The translations under genes were made by a program, and so were the position numbers. From Luteococcus peritonei (GTDB taxonomy: Bacteria; Actinomycetota; Actinomycetes; Propionibacteriales; Propionibacteriaceae), in the NCBI RefSeq assembly GCF_039526385.1, contig NZ_BAAAIX010000004.1, forward strand, positions 1-64,000: a stretch of DNA of 64,000 nt, given 5' to 3'. Below the pieces are notes generated by a model, which saw only the letters and a list, made by a program, of their open reading frames with translations, had not been told where the DNA came from and made no database searches. Positions 24,331 to 32,960 of the stretch are shown here, piece by piece (position 1 is the first letter of the stretch; each line of letters opens with the position of its first letter).

Positions 24331-25133
24331 CAGACCACATCCTGCAGGCCCAAGGCCTGGTCCTCGGCTACGGCGAGCGCGTCGTGGTCGACGGTCTCGA
24401 CGTCGACATCCACCCGGGGCGGATCAGCGTCATCGTCGGTGCGAACGCCTGCGGCAAGTCCACGCTGCTGCGGGCCCTCTCGCGGCTGCTCGCGCCGCAG
24501 CAGGGCCAGGTGCTGCTCGACGGGCAGGACATCGCCGGCCTGCCCACCAAGCAGGTGGCCCGCACCCTCGGCCTGCTGCCGCAGTCGCCGCTTGCCCCCG
24601 AGGGCATCGTGGTGGCCGACCTGGTGGGACGCGGTCGCAACCCCCACCAGGGGATCCTTGCGCGGTGGAGCGAGGCCGACGACCTGGCGGTCGCCGAGGC
24701 GCTGGAGCTCACCGGCACCCAGGACCTGGCCGAACGCTGCGTGGACGAGCTCTCCGGCGGCCAGCGGCAGCGGGTGTGGATCGCGATGGCACTGGCCCAG
24801 CGCACCGACCTGCTGCTGCTCGACGAGCCGACCACCTTCCTCGACCTGGCCCACCAGGTGGAGGTGCTCGACCTGCTCACCGACCTGAACCGGCGACGGG
24901 GCACCACCGTCGTCATGGTGCTGCACGACCTGAACCTCGCCGCCCGCTATGCCGACCACCTGGTGGCGATGCGGCACGGCAGGATCGTGGCGCAGGGCAG
25001 CCCCGACGAGGTGCTCACCGACGCGGTGGTGGAAGAGGTCTTCGGGCTGGACAACCGCGTCCTGCCCGACCCGCTCACCGGCCGGCCGATGGTGCTGCCC
25101 ATCGGACGCCACCATTGCCAGCCGGTGGGCTGA
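24327..25133 (+). CDS. Iron-siderophore ABC transporter ATP-binding protein
   Basis: A 268-residue ABC ATPase that powers the permease pair. Walker A is GANACGKST (residues 38-46), the signature is LSGGQRQRVWIAMALAQ, Walker B with the catalytic Glu is LLLLDEPTTFLD, and the H-loop is MVLHDLNLAARY. This FecE/FepC-type pattern, with TTFLD after Walker B, fits siderophore uptake. GTG start overlapping the permease stop. It is the last gene of the iron operon. Confidence 0.92.
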   Translation: MTDHILQAQGLVLGYGERVVVDGLDVDIHPGRISVIVGANACGKSTLLRALSRLLAPQQGQVLLDGQDIAGLPTKQVARTLGLLPQSPLAPEGIVVADLVGRGRNPHQGILARWSEADDLAVAEALELTGTQDLAERCVDELSGGQRQRVWIAMALAQRTDLLLLDEPTTFLDLAHQVEVLDLLTDLNRRRGTTVVMVLHDLNLAARYADHLVAMRHGRIVAQGSPDEVLTDAVVEEVFGLDNRVLPDPLTGRPMVLPIGRHHCQPVG

Positions 25134-25204
25134 GCGGGCACGGGGTGGCGACGGGGCCATCCCTGATGGCGGAGCCGGTGGCGACGTGTGAAGCTGGTGG
25201 CACC

Positions 25205-26518
25205 ATGACCGAACCCCTGCCCGAGCCGCGCGCCGTCCCCCCGTCGGGTCCGGCGCTCCCGGCAAGCCCGGAGCCGTCCACCGAACCGGTGGCCCGGGCG
25301 CGGCGTTCGCGGGACCAGGAGCTGGTGGCCGGTGTCGCCCAGGGCGTCGCGGAGCACCTGGGGTGGTCGCCGCTGCTGGTGCGCGGCGGCTTCGTGCTGC
25401 TGGCCCTGATGCAGGGCCTGGGCATCTTCCTCTACGGCCTGCTGTGGGTGCTGATGCCCCAGCAGGAGGAACAGGAGAGCCAGGCGCCCGGACTGGAGTC
25501 GGCGGAGCGACGCGGCATGCGGCGCCGCGAGAAGGCCGGACTCGCGGTGCCGCGCGACGGTGGCGCCCTGCTCGCGCTCGCCCTGCTGGGCGCCGGCACC
25601 ACCATCCTGGCACTGAACTTCGGCGTCGGACCGAACGCGGCGGTCTTCTGGCCGCTGGCCTTCGCCGCGGCCGGTCTGGCGCTGGTCTGGCGCCAGGCCG
25701 ATGCCCCCGCCGTGGACGACGAGCAGGCCCCACGCGGCCTGCTGGGCCGTTTCCTGTCGGGTCGCGGGTGGGCCGCGGTGGTGCGGATGACCGCCGGCAT
25801 GGGACTGGTGGGGGTCTCGGTCTCGATGGTGGCCGCCTCCCAGATCGGCGTCACCCAGCTGCCGCTGATGCTGGCCCTGGCCGCCCTGATGGTGCTGGGC
25901 GTGGGCATCGCCGCAGCGCCCTGGATCACGCGGATGCGGCGCAATGCCCAGGCCGCGCACGAGCGGGCCCTGCTGGACCAGGCCCGTGCCGACATGGCGG
26001 CCCACCTGCACGACTCGGTGCTGCAGACCCTCGCCCTGATCCAGCGCCAGAGCGAGGACTCCCGCGCCGTGGCGGCGCTGGCCCGACGCCAGGAACGCGA
26101 GCTGCGCCAGTGGCTCTACGGCGACGAGCCGATCGAGGGCAGCCTGCGCACCGCCCTGGCCCGTGCTGCCCAGGAGATCGAGGACGAGCGCGGGGTGGAC
26201 GTGGAGCTGGTCTGCGTCGGCGACCGCGAGCTCGACGGTCAGCTGGACGCCCTGGTCCGCGCCGCCCGCGAGGCCATGATGAATGCCGCGAAGCATTCCG
26301 GCGCCGACCGGGTGGACGTCTTCTGCGAGGTGGAGGACCACCTGGTGGAGCTCTTCGTCCGCGACCGTGGGGTCGGCTTCCGGATGGAGGAGATCGGGGA
26401 TGACAGGATGGGTGTGACGCGCTCCATCCTGCAGCGCATGGAGCGTCACGGCGGCACCGCCCGCATCCGCTCGGAGCCCGGTGAGGGCACCGAGGTACGA
26501 CTCGCGATGGAGATCTGA
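25205..26518 (+). CDS. PspC-domain sensor histidine kinase
   Basis: A 437-residue membrane kinase. A Pro-rich N-terminus is followed by a PspC domain (RRSRDQELVAGVAQGVAEHL... to LLWVLMPQ, about residues 33-85), further helices (about 118-250), a HisKA_3 dimerisation motif (AHLHDSVLQTLALI, phosphorylated His predicted at 269) and a HATPase domain with REAMMNAAKHSGA and DRGVGF. It should sense envelope stress and phosphorylate the LuxR-type regulator encoded immediately after it. Its PspC domain matches those of the minus-strand genes 5 kb to the left, so the two groups probably work together. Confidence 0.9.
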   Translation: MTEPLPEPRAVPPSGPALPASPEPSTEPVARARRSRDQELVAGVAQGVAEHLGWSPLLVRGGFVLLALMQGLGIFLYGLLWVLMPQQEEQESQAPGLESAERRGMRRREKAGLAVPRDGGALLALALLGAGTTILALNFGVGPNAAVFWPLAFAAAGLALVWRQADAPAVDDEQAPRGLLGRFLSGRGWAAVVRMTAGMGLVGVSVSMVAASQIGVTQLPLMLALAALMVLGVGIAAAPWITRMRRNAQAAHERALLDQARADMAAHLHDSVLQTLALIQRQSEDSRAVAALARRQERELRQWLYGDEPIEGSLRTALARAAQEIEDERGVDVELVCVGDRELDGQLDALVRAAREAMMNAAKHSGADRVDVFCEVEDHLVELFVRDRGVGFRMEEIGDDRMGVTRSILQRMERHGGTARIRSEPGEGTEVRLAMEI

Positions 26519-27217
26519 ATGACCGAGACCGAGCTGAGCCCGATCGCCCGACCCTTCCGCGTGGTGCTGGTGGACGACCACGCCATGTTCCGCGCCGGGG
26601 TGCGCCACGAGCTGGGCGCCGCGACCCCTGACCCTGCCGCGCAGATCCCGGCCGTCGAGATCGTGGGGGAGGGGGAGGATGTCGCCACCGCGGTGGCCGC
26701 CATCCGCCAGGCCGTGCCCGACGTGGTGCTGCTGGACGTCCACCTGCCCGGCGGCGGTGGCGTCGAGGTGATCAGCCAGGTGCACGCCACGCTGCCCGAG
26801 GTGAAGTTCCTGGCGCTCAGCGTCTCCGACGCGGCCGAGGACGTGATCGGCGTGATCCGCGCCGGCGCCCGCGGTTATGTCACCAAGTCCATCTCCAGCC
26901 CCGAGCTGCTCCAGGCGATCGGCCGGGTGGCCACCGGGGATGCGGTCTTCTCACCGCGGCTGGCGGGCTTCGTGCTGGACGCCTTCAGCGGCTCCATCGA
27001 CGTGGCCAGCATCGACGAGGACCTGGACCGGCTCAGCCAGCGCGAGCGCGAGGTGCTCAAGCTGATCGCCCGCGGCTATGCCTACAAGGAGATCGCGCGC
27101 GAGCTGTTCATCAGCGTCAAGACCGTCGAGACCCACGTCTCCAGCGTGCTGCGCAAGCTGCAGCTGTCGAACCGCTACCAGCTCACCAAGTGGGCCACCG
27201 ACCGCAAGCTGGTCTGA
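26519..27217 (+). CDS. LuxR/NarL-family response regulator
   Basis: A 232-residue regulator. The receiver domain (about 13-140) has the acidic pair VVLVDDHAMF, phosphoacceptor D73 in LLDVHLPG, and the conserved Lys in GYVTKSISS. The C-terminal GerE helix-turn-helix (LSQREREVLKLIARGYAYKEIA...SVKTVETHVSSVLRKL) binds DNA. ATG 26519 directly follows the kinase TGA, so the pair is translationally coupled. Likely targets are envelope-stress genes, including the PspC genes nearby (inference). Confidence 0.93.
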   Translation: MTETELSPIARPFRVVLVDDHAMFRAGVRHELGAATPDPAAQIPAVEIVGEGEDVATAVAAIRQAVPDVVLLDVHLPGGGGVEVISQVHATLPEVKFLALSVSDAAEDVIGVIRAGARGYVTKSISSPELLQAIGRVATGDAVFSPRLAGFVLDAFSGSIDVASIDEDLDRLSQREREVLKLIARGYAYKEIARELFISVKTVETHVSSVLRKLQLSNRYQLTKWATDRKLV

Positions 27218-27231
27218 GCCCGGACATGCGA

Positions 27232-27265
27232 CGAGCGCCTGTCCCCGGGAGGGGACCGGCGCTCG
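27232..27265. terminator. Bidirectional terminator after the response regulator
   Basis: CGAGCGCC plus GTCCCC on one arm and their complements on the other form a 14-bp stem with one mismatch and a GGGA loop, between convergent genes. Confidence 0.82.
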
Positions 27266-27294
27266 CCGTGTGTTGGTTGTGCCTCGGTGGGCGA

Positions 27295-27555
27295 TCAGCG
27301 ACGGGCGCGACCGGCCACGAAGCCCCAGATCGCCAGCACGATGAGGGCGCCGAGGATGGCGACGATCATGCTGGTGATGTTGAAGCCACTGATGCCGACG
27401 CCAGCAATCATCGAGCCGATCCAGCCGCCGACGAAGGCGCCGACGATACCGAGCAGGATGGTGACGATCCAGCCGCCGCCCTGCTCACCGGGCATGATGA
27501 GCTTTGCGATGGCACCGGCGATGAGGCCGAAGACGATCCAAGCAAGAATTCCCAT
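27295..27555 (-). CDS. GlsB/YeaQ/YmgE family stress-response membrane protein
   Basis: An 86-residue, very hydrophobic protein with three membrane helices and the family's Gly-rich motifs: GLIAGAIAKLIMPGEQGGGW at the start and GAFVGGWIG in the middle. It ends FVAGRARR. Members were once called transglycosylase-associated proteins and are stress-linked; the molecular role is unknown. ATG 27555 follows AAAGGAGCTTCCC, a strong ribosome site. It lies on the minus strand between the response regulator terminator and the PLD gene. Confidence 0.88.
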   Translation of the reverse strand: MGILAWIVFGLIAGAIAKLIMPGEQGGGWIVTILLGIVGAFVGGWIGSMIAGVGISGFNITSMIVAILGALIVLAIWGFVAGRARR

Positions 27556-27698
27556 GGGAAGCTCCTTTCGGTGGGACCTGCGCGGGGCGCACGCCCCTTG
27601 CATCTTCAAGGTTAGGGGCCGAACCACCCAGTGTCGCGCATTTCCACCGCCAGCGAACGGAAACCGCGAAATTTGACGCGTCACCGACTGTGACAGGC

Positions 27699-28952
27699 TC
27701 AGAAGAAGGGACGCCAGGGCGCCAGCAGCCCCTCGGTGAACTTGGCCACCGGGGTGCGCCGCTGCCAGCGTTCGGCGGTCAGCTCGACGCAGTTCGCCTC
27801 GTCCACGGCCCAGATCTCCTCCATCCGACGGGCCACCGCCGCGTCGTGGAATTCGGCATTCACCTCGTAGTTGCCGGCCAGGCTGAGCCGGTCCAGGTTG
27901 GCGGTGCCGATGGTGGACCAGATCCCGTCGATGGTGCCGGTCTTCGCGTGCACCATCGCCCCCTGGTAGAGGAACAGGCGGACCCCGTAGTGCAACAGGT
28001 CGTCGTAGAAGCCGCGCGAGAGCCAGTCGGCCACCACGTGGTTGGACTGCGCCGGCACGATGATGCGTACGTCGACGCCCCGGCGGGCGGCCGCGAACAG
28101 GGCCGCGGTGAAGTCGTCGTCGGGGATCAGGTAGGCCTGGGTGAGCCAGATGTGGTGGTCGGCCCGGTCGATGGCCTCCAGGTACATGTTGCGGATCGGG
28201 AAGACCTGGATCCGTGGCGTGTTGCGGTGCACCCGCACGCTGGACTCCCAGGAGCGCCGGGAGGTCTGCACCAGGTCGGGGGTGACGTCGCGCCGCGGCC
28301 CGAGCAGGCCGATCGGCTTCATGTTCCAGTAGTCGATGAAGGCGTTCTCGATCTCCGCCACGCCGGGGCCCTCCAGCCGGGCATGGGTGTCGCGCCAGCG
28401 CTCGGCATAGGTGTCGCCGATGTTGTAGCCGCCGATGTAGGCGGCGGCGGAGTCCACCACCAGCAGCTTGCGGTGGTCCCGGCCCATGTTGCGCGGGTTC
28501 AGGAAGGCCGGGCTGCCCACGATCGGGTGGCGTTGCACCTGGATGTTGGCCGGGAAGTGGAAGAAGGAGCGGGGGACCACCAGGTTGGCGAACTCGTCGA
28601 AGACGACGCAGACCTTCACGCCCCGGTCCGCGGCCGCCTCCAGCGCCTGCTTGAAGCGGTGGCCGTACTCGTCGCCCTTCCAGATGTAGGTCTCGAAGAA
28701 GACCGTCTCCGTGGCGCGCTCGATGTCGGCCAGCATGTCCTCGTAGAGGTCCTTGCCGAAGGTGTAGATGGTGACCCGGTCCCCGCCGGCGGTGACCGCG
28801 GTGGGCTCGGAGGTGGGGAAGCGGTAGGGGCGACGCTTGCGACGGCGCACCTCCTCCATCGCGGTCAGCCCGACGGCCGTGGCCACCTGGGCGCCGAAGA
28901 CGCCGGCCATGGCGCGCACGGCGATCCGCCGGGCCGTGTCCTGTGCTGACAT
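27699..28952 (-). CDS. Phospholipase D-family protein, cardiolipin synthase-like
   Basis: A 417-residue protein with two HKD catalytic motifs: H160-K162-D167 in RDHRKLLVVD and H335-K337-D342 in VHAKTGTID. The paired motifs, each followed by a Gly-rich stretch (YIGGYNIGD; STIGTANLD), match bacterial cardiolipin synthases, which join two phosphatidylglycerols. It has only one weak N-terminal hydrophobic stretch (about residues 13-32), so membrane attachment is looser than in ClsA. ATG 28952 sits 7 bases after TATCGT, with no ribosome site, so a leaderless mRNA is predicted. Confidence 0.82.
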   Translation of the reverse strand: MSAQDTARRIAVRAMAGVFGAQVATAVGLTAMEEVRRRKRRPYRFPTSEPTAVTAGGDRVTIYTFGKDLYEDMLADIERATETVFFETYIWKGDEYGHRFKQALEAAADRGVKVCVVFDEFANLVVPRSFFHFPANIQVQRHPIVGSPAFLNPRNMGRDHRKLLVVDSAAAYIGGYNIGDTYAERWRDTHARLEGPGVAEIENAFIDYWNMKPIGLLGPRRDVTPDLVQTSRRSWESSVRVHRNTPRIQVFPIRNMYLEAIDRADHHIWLTQAYLIPDDDFTAALFAAARRGVDVRIIVPAQSNHVVADWLSRGFYDDLLHYGVRLFLYQGAMVHAKTGTIDGIWSTIGTANLDRLSLAGNYEVNAEFHDAAVARRMEEIWAVDEANCVELTAERWQRRTPVAKFTEGLLAPWRPFF

Positions 28953-28959
28953 GTGGCCC

Positions 28960-28965
28960 ACGATA
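28960..28965 (-). promoter_or_regulatory. Predicted -10 box of the PLD gene (leaderless)
   Basis: TATCGT on the minus strand followed by 7 bases and ATG 28952. It lies back to back with the pcrA promoter. Confidence 0.45.
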
Positions 28966-29003
28966 ACGCTCGTGGCCGGTCCGGTGCTGACGGTGCGAGG
29001 CCA

Positions 29004-29009
29004 TAGGCT
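29004..29009 (+). promoter_or_regulatory. Predicted -10 box of pcrA
   Basis: TAGGCT ends 10 bases before ATG 29020, which predicts a leader of only a few bases. Confidence 0.45.
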
Positions 29010-29019
29010 GGGGGATGCC

Positions 29020-31524
29020 ATGAGTGAGTTGCCGATGCCAGACCTGTTCAGCGCCTTCGAGCCCGAGCCCGCCACCGCCCGTCGGGCGCCGGCGCCGCAG
29101 GAGCGTGCCGAGCGGCTGGAGGGCGCCGCGCGACGCCCCGGGGCGGACGAACTGCTGGAGGGCCTGAACGAGCCGCAGCGCCAGGCCGTGGTGCACGCCG
29201 GGGGGCCGGTGCTGGTGGTGGCCGGTGCCGGATCGGGCAAGACCCGGGTGCTGACCCGTCGGATCGCCTACCTGGTGGCCGAGCGCAATGTGCACCCCGG
29301 CTCCGTGCTGGCGATCACCTTCACCAACAAGGCGGCCGCCGAGATGCGCAGCCGCGTGATCGACCTGGTGGGCAACCGGGCCAAGCTGATGTGGGTCTCC
29401 ACCTTCCACTCGGCCTGCGTGCGCATCCTGCGCGCCGACATCGACAAGTTCGGCATGAACAAGAACTTCTCGATCTACGACGACACCGACGCCAAGCGCC
29501 TGATGACCCTGGTCACCCGCGAGCTGGGGCTGGACCCCAAGCGTTACCCGGTGCGCGCGGTGATGAACTGGGTGAGCAACTGCAAGAACGAGCTGGTGGA
29601 CCACGAGAGCGCCGTGGCCCGCGCCGGGGACGGCAACGAGAAGGTCTTCGCCGAGGCCTATTCGGAGTACCAGCGTCGCCTGGTGGCGGCCAACGCCCTG
29701 GACTTCGACGACCTGATCATGACCACCGTCCACCTGATGCAGGCCTTCCCGGAGGTGCGGGAGGGCTACCGGCGCCGCTTCCGCCAGGTGCTGGTGGACG
29801 AGTACCAGGACACCAACCACGCCCAGTACCAGTTGATCCGCCAGCTCTGCGGGGACCTGGACGCGGAGACCGAGGCCGCCCTGGGCGACTCCCCGCGGAT
29901 GGAGCCGCCGGAACTGATGGTGGTGGGCGACTCCGACCAGTCCATCTATGCCTTCCGCGGCGCCACGATCCGCAACATCCTGGACTTCGAGTCCGACTTC
30001 CCCGGCGCCGCCACCATCCTGCTGGAGCAGAACTACCGCTCCACCCAGAACATCCTCACCGCCGCCAATGCGGTCATCGGCCACAACCCGAACCGTCCGG
30101 CCAAGCGGTTGTGGAGCGACCAGGGCGAGGGTGCGCTGATCACCGGCTACGTCGCCGACACCGAGCACGACGAGGCGCAGTTCGTCGCCAACGAGATCGA
30201 CGCCCTGGCCGACAAGGGCACCAGCCGCTACGGCGACACCGCCGTCTTCTACCGCACCAATGCCCAGTCCCGGGCCTTCGAGGAGGTCTTCATCCGGGTG
30301 GGCCTGCCCTACAAGGTGGTGGGCGGGGTGCGCTTCTACGAGCGGCGCGAGATCCGCGACGCGATCAGCTACCTGCGCGCGATCGCCAACCCGGCCGACG
30401 ACGTCAGCGTGCGGCGCATCCTGAACGTGCCCAAGCGGGGCATCGGGGACCGCGCCGAGGCCGCCATCGAGAGCCTGGCCACCGCCGAGCGGATCAGCTT
30501 CTCCGCCGCCCTGGACCGGGCCAGCGAGGCGCCCGGCATCGCGACGCGCAGCTTCAAGCAGATCAAGGACTTCGCCGAGATGATGGCGCGGCACCGCCAG
30601 ATGGTGGCCGACGGCAGTCCCGCCGACGAGATCCTCACCAGCATCCTCAAGGACTCCGGCTACCTGGCCGAGCTGGAGAAGTCCACCGACCCGCAGGACG
30701 AGACCCGCCTGGAGAACCTGGTGGAGCTGGTGGCGGTGGCCGGTGAGTTCGTCGCCGCCGCCCACTCCGTCGACCTTCCGGAGGGCACCCCCGGTCTGGA
30801 GGAGGACGCCGAGGACGAGGATGCGTCGGGAGCGGGGCTGCTGGCCGGGATGCCCGAGCCCGACGACTCGCTGCCCGCCTTCCTGGAGCGGATCGCCCTG
30901 GTGGCCGATTCCGACCAGATCCCCGACGATCCCGAGGGTGCCGGCGTGGTCACCCTGATGACCCTGCACACCGCCAAGGGCCTGGAATTCGACACCGTCT
31001 TCCTGACCGGCTTCGAGGACGGCGTCTTCCCCCACATGCGCGCCCTGATGGACCGCAGCGAGCTGCAGGAGGAGCGACGGCTGGCCTATGTGGGCATCAC
31101 CCGGGCCCGCAAGCGGCTCTACCTCTCGCGCGCCGCGGTGCGCTCGGCCTGGGGGGCACCGCAGTACAACCCGGCCAGCCGCTTCTTCGAGGAGATCCCG
31201 CAGCACCTGATGGACTGGCGGCGGACCGGCGCGGCCCTGACCGGCTGGGCCAGCACCTCGGCCACCCGCACCTACCAGGCACGGGGCCGTACCTCGTCGT
31301 CGTCCTCGGAGAGCTTCAGCCCGGCCTTCGGCTCGGGCAAGGGACGCGCCGTCAAGCACGTGGCCGCCGTCGCGGCTGGGGACCGGGTGCTGCACGCCAC
31401 CTTCGGGATGGGCACCGTCGTGGCCACCTCCGGGGCCGGCGACGGCGCCAAGGCAGACGTGGACTTCGGCTCGATGGGGATGAAGCGGCTGAGCCTGAAG
31501 CATGCCCCGATGGAGAGGCTCTAG
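29020..31524 (+). CDS. pcrA: ATP-dependent DNA helicase PcrA/UvrD
   Basis: An 834-residue superfamily 1 helicase that unwinds DNA 3'-5' in repair and replication restart. Motifs in order: Q-motif LNEPQRQAV, Walker A GAGSGKT (about 68-75), AITFTNKAAAEM (Ia), VDEYQDTN (II), VVGDSDQSIYAFRGA (III), ENYRST-like LEQNYRSTQ (IV), VTLMTLHTAKGLEF (V), and LAYVGITRARKRL (VI). The C-terminal RNA-polymerase-binding-like region ends VLHATFGMGTVV...DVDFGSMGMKRL. The N-terminus has about 48 extra polar residues. A strong terminator follows. Confidence 0.95.
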   Translation: MSELPMPDLFSAFEPEPATARRAPAPQERAERLEGAARRPGADELLEGLNEPQRQAVVHAGGPVLVVAGAGSGKTRVLTRRIAYLVAERNVHPGSVLAITFTNKAAAEMRSRVIDLVGNRAKLMWVSTFHSACVRILRADIDKFGMNKNFSIYDDTDAKRLMTLVTRELGLDPKRYPVRAVMNWVSNCKNELVDHESAVARAGDGNEKVFAEAYSEYQRRLVAANALDFDDLIMTTVHLMQAFPEVREGYRRRFRQVLVDEYQDTNHAQYQLIRQLCGDLDAETEAALGDSPRMEPPELMVVGDSDQSIYAFRGATIRNILDFESDFPGAATILLEQNYRSTQNILTAANAVIGHNPNRPAKRLWSDQGEGALITGYVADTEHDEAQFVANEIDALADKGTSRYGDTAVFYRTNAQSRAFEEVFIRVGLPYKVVGGVRFYERREIRDAISYLRAIANPADDVSVRRILNVPKRGIGDRAEAAIESLATAERISFSAALDRASEAPGIATRSFKQIKDFAEMMARHRQMVADGSPADEILTSILKDSGYLAELEKSTDPQDETRLENLVELVAVAGEFVAAAHSVDLPEGTPGLEEDAEDEDASGAGLLAGMPEPDDSLPAFLERIALVADSDQIPDDPEGAGVVTLMTLHTAKGLEFDTVFLTGFEDGVFPHMRALMDRSELQEERRLAYVGITRARKRLYLSRAAVRSAWGAPQYNPASRFFEEIPQHLMDWRRTGAALTGWASTSATRTYQARGRTSSSSSESFSPAFGSGKGRAVKHVAAVAAGDRVLHATFGMGTVVATSGAGDGAKADVDFGSMGMKRLSLKHAPMERL

Positions 31525-31534
31525 CCGGAACGGC

Positions 31535-31571
31535 ACGAGGCCCCCTCACGCACCGCGTGAGGGGGCCTCGT
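31535..31571. terminator. Bidirectional terminator between pcrA and the M23 peptidase
   Basis: A perfect 17-bp stem (ACGAGGCCCCCTCACGC) with a 3-base loop between convergent genes, 10 bases after the pcrA stop. Confidence 0.87.
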
Positions 31572-31605
31572 TCTGAGAAGTCTCAGTGCCTCGTGACCAT
31601 GCAGG

Positions 31606-32733
31606 TCAGACGTGGACGCCCAGGGTCAGCAGGAAGGTCACAGGATTGCTGGTCTTGTAGACGTCGCCCGGGGTGCTGCCCTTGGGGTAGTACTCGAAGT
31701 GCAGGTGGGGGCCGAAGGTGCGGCCCTTCATGCCGACATAGCCGATCACGGTGCCGGCCTTGACCACCTGGCCGGGCTGCACGGTGTAGCGACCCATGTG
31801 GGCGTACAGGGTGGATCCGCCGTTGGCGTGGTGCAGGATCAGGGCGCTGTCGCCGGCCCAGCCCTGGCAGCCACCGCAGGTGGTGCCGGCCACGCCGTCG
31901 GCGACGGCGTAGATCGGGGTGCCGACGGGGGCGGGGAAGTCCTGGCCGGTGTGCCAGCGGCTCCAGGAACCGTACTGGCCCCAGGAGGCGCCGACGGTGT
32001 AGCGGCCCTTGGGCAGCGGGGCGGAACCGCCGCCGCTGGAGACGATGGCGGAGACGTCGCCGGTGGCGGCCTCGGGCTGGGCGGCCGGGGTCTTGGCGGC
32101 AGCGGCCTTCTTGCCCTCGGCCTTCAGCTTGGCCTCGGCCTTCTTCTTCTCCGCCGCGATCCGGCCGGCCTCGGCACGGACCCGGGCCTGGTCGGCCTCG
32201 ATCTGGTCCTGGCGGTTGTCGGCGTTCTCGTCGGTGACCTGGGCGGTCACCTCCTTGTTCACGTCGTTCAGCGAGTCCTGGCGGGCGACGGCACCCTCGG
32301 CCGCAACGGCCTTGGAGAGCTCGCTGCGCGCGGCGCTGCGGGTGATCGTGGTGCGGCCGGCGAAGGCGGCCAGCGTGCCATTGGTCTGGCCGGCCACCTT
32401 GCGCGCCTCGGCCACCTGGTTCTGCACCTGCTGCTCGATGGTCACGGCGTCCGGTGCGGGCACGGCGCGGGTGATGTCGGCAGAGTTCTTGTCCGTGGAG
32501 ACGGCGGAGACGTCGACCCGCTCGGAGCCGGCGGACGCGGCCACGGCGACACCGGCGACGGTGACCAGGCCCAGGGCGCTCACGGCCAGGGCGGCCAGGC
32601 CGCGACGTGCGACGGAAGGGCTGTCCTCGACCTCTGCGGTGTCGGCGACACTCTCGTAGTCGAACTCGTCGTTCGTCTCCGACACCTCGAGCACGCGCTT
32701 GGCGCGAGCCCGGCGGAACGGGGTGTGGGACAC
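31606..32733 (-). CDS. M23-family peptidoglycan endopeptidase
   Basis: A 375-residue cell-wall hydrolase. A cytoplasmic tail and one membrane helix (about residues 45-66, LAALAVSALGLVTVAGVAVAA) precede a polar, Lys/Ala/Glu-rich coiled-coil stretch (about 150-215) and a C-terminal LytM/M23 domain. Zinc ligands are visible: H and D in WHTGQDFPAP and the HxH of GPHLHFEYY. Cys pairs in TTCGGCQGW are unusual for the domain. GTG 32733 is chosen: GAGGAG lies 5 bases upstream and a TAGGAT box (32769..32764) sits ahead. An ATG at 32751 is in frame but has no ribosome site. Confidence 0.85.
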   Translation of the reverse strand: MSHTPFRRARAKRVLEVSETNDEFDYESVADTAEVEDSPSVARRGLAALAVSALGLVTVAGVAVAASAGSERVDVSAVSTDKNSADITRAVPAPDAVTIEQQVQNQVAEARKVAGQTNGTLAAFAGRTTITRSAARSELSKAVAAEGAVARQDSLNDVNKEVTAQVTDENADNRQDQIEADQARVRAEAGRIAAEKKKAEAKLKAEGKKAAAAKTPAAQPEAATGDVSAIVSSGGGSAPLPKGRYTVGASWGQYGSWSRWHTGQDFPAPVGTPIYAVADGVAGTTCGGCQGWAGDSALILHHANGGSTLYAHMGRYTVQPGQVVKAGTVIGYVGMKGRTFGPHLHFEYYPKGSTPGDVYKTSNPVTFLLTLGVHV

Positions 32734-32763
32734 GTTTCTCCTCGGAATCATCGAATGCTCTGG

Positions 32764-32769
32764 ATCCTA
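32764..32769 (-). promoter_or_regulatory. Predicted -10 box of the M23 peptidase gene
   Basis: TAGGAT on the minus strand, about 30 bases before the chosen GTG start, leaving room for the GAGGAG ribosome site in the leader. Confidence 0.5.
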
Positions 32770-32840
32770 CGCGGTATGCGACGGCGATCGGTCACCCGGT
32801 GGGGGATCCGGTGGCGGCACTCCTGCATGAAGACTGAATG

Positions 32841-32860
32841 AAACTTAGCATTTCTCAGAA
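32841..32860 (-). promoter_or_regulatory. Motif shared with the lysozyme-like gene upstream region
   Basis: On the minus strand, TTCTGAGAAATGCTAAGTTT. A close match (TTCTGAGAATTCTTAGTTT) lies upstream of the secreted lysozyme-like gene at 41431-41449. Both genes encode cell-wall hydrolases, and both sites are about 90-125 bases before the start codon. AT-rich in a GC-rich genome. Confidence 0.5.
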
Positions 32861-32960
32861 AACTTCCCAAATGCCGCGCCAGCAGTTGCCTTGGCTGGCT
32901 CTCAGCTGGGCTGGTCAAACGCTCATTTCCGTTCCGTTCACCTGCTCGTCACCTGGGCGC

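Noticed and set aside
27295..31536. A 1413-codon open frame on the minus strand across four genes
   Set aside because: Only its last 86 codons are a real gene (GlsB/YeaQ-like). The rest is antisense to PcrA and out of frame within the PLD gene, with His/Gly/Val-rich nonsense typical of shadow frames in GC-rich DNA.
31573..31586. CTGAGAAGTCTCAG as a third copy of the shared hydrolase motif
   Set aside because: It lies between two convergent gene ends next to a terminator, lacks the second half of the motif, and is a simple short palindrome.
32734..32880. c-di-AMP (ydaO) riboswitch upstream of the M23 peptidase
   Set aside because: Such switches often control wall hydrolases in actinobacteria, but I could not match the conserved core in this leader or in that of the lysozyme-like gene.
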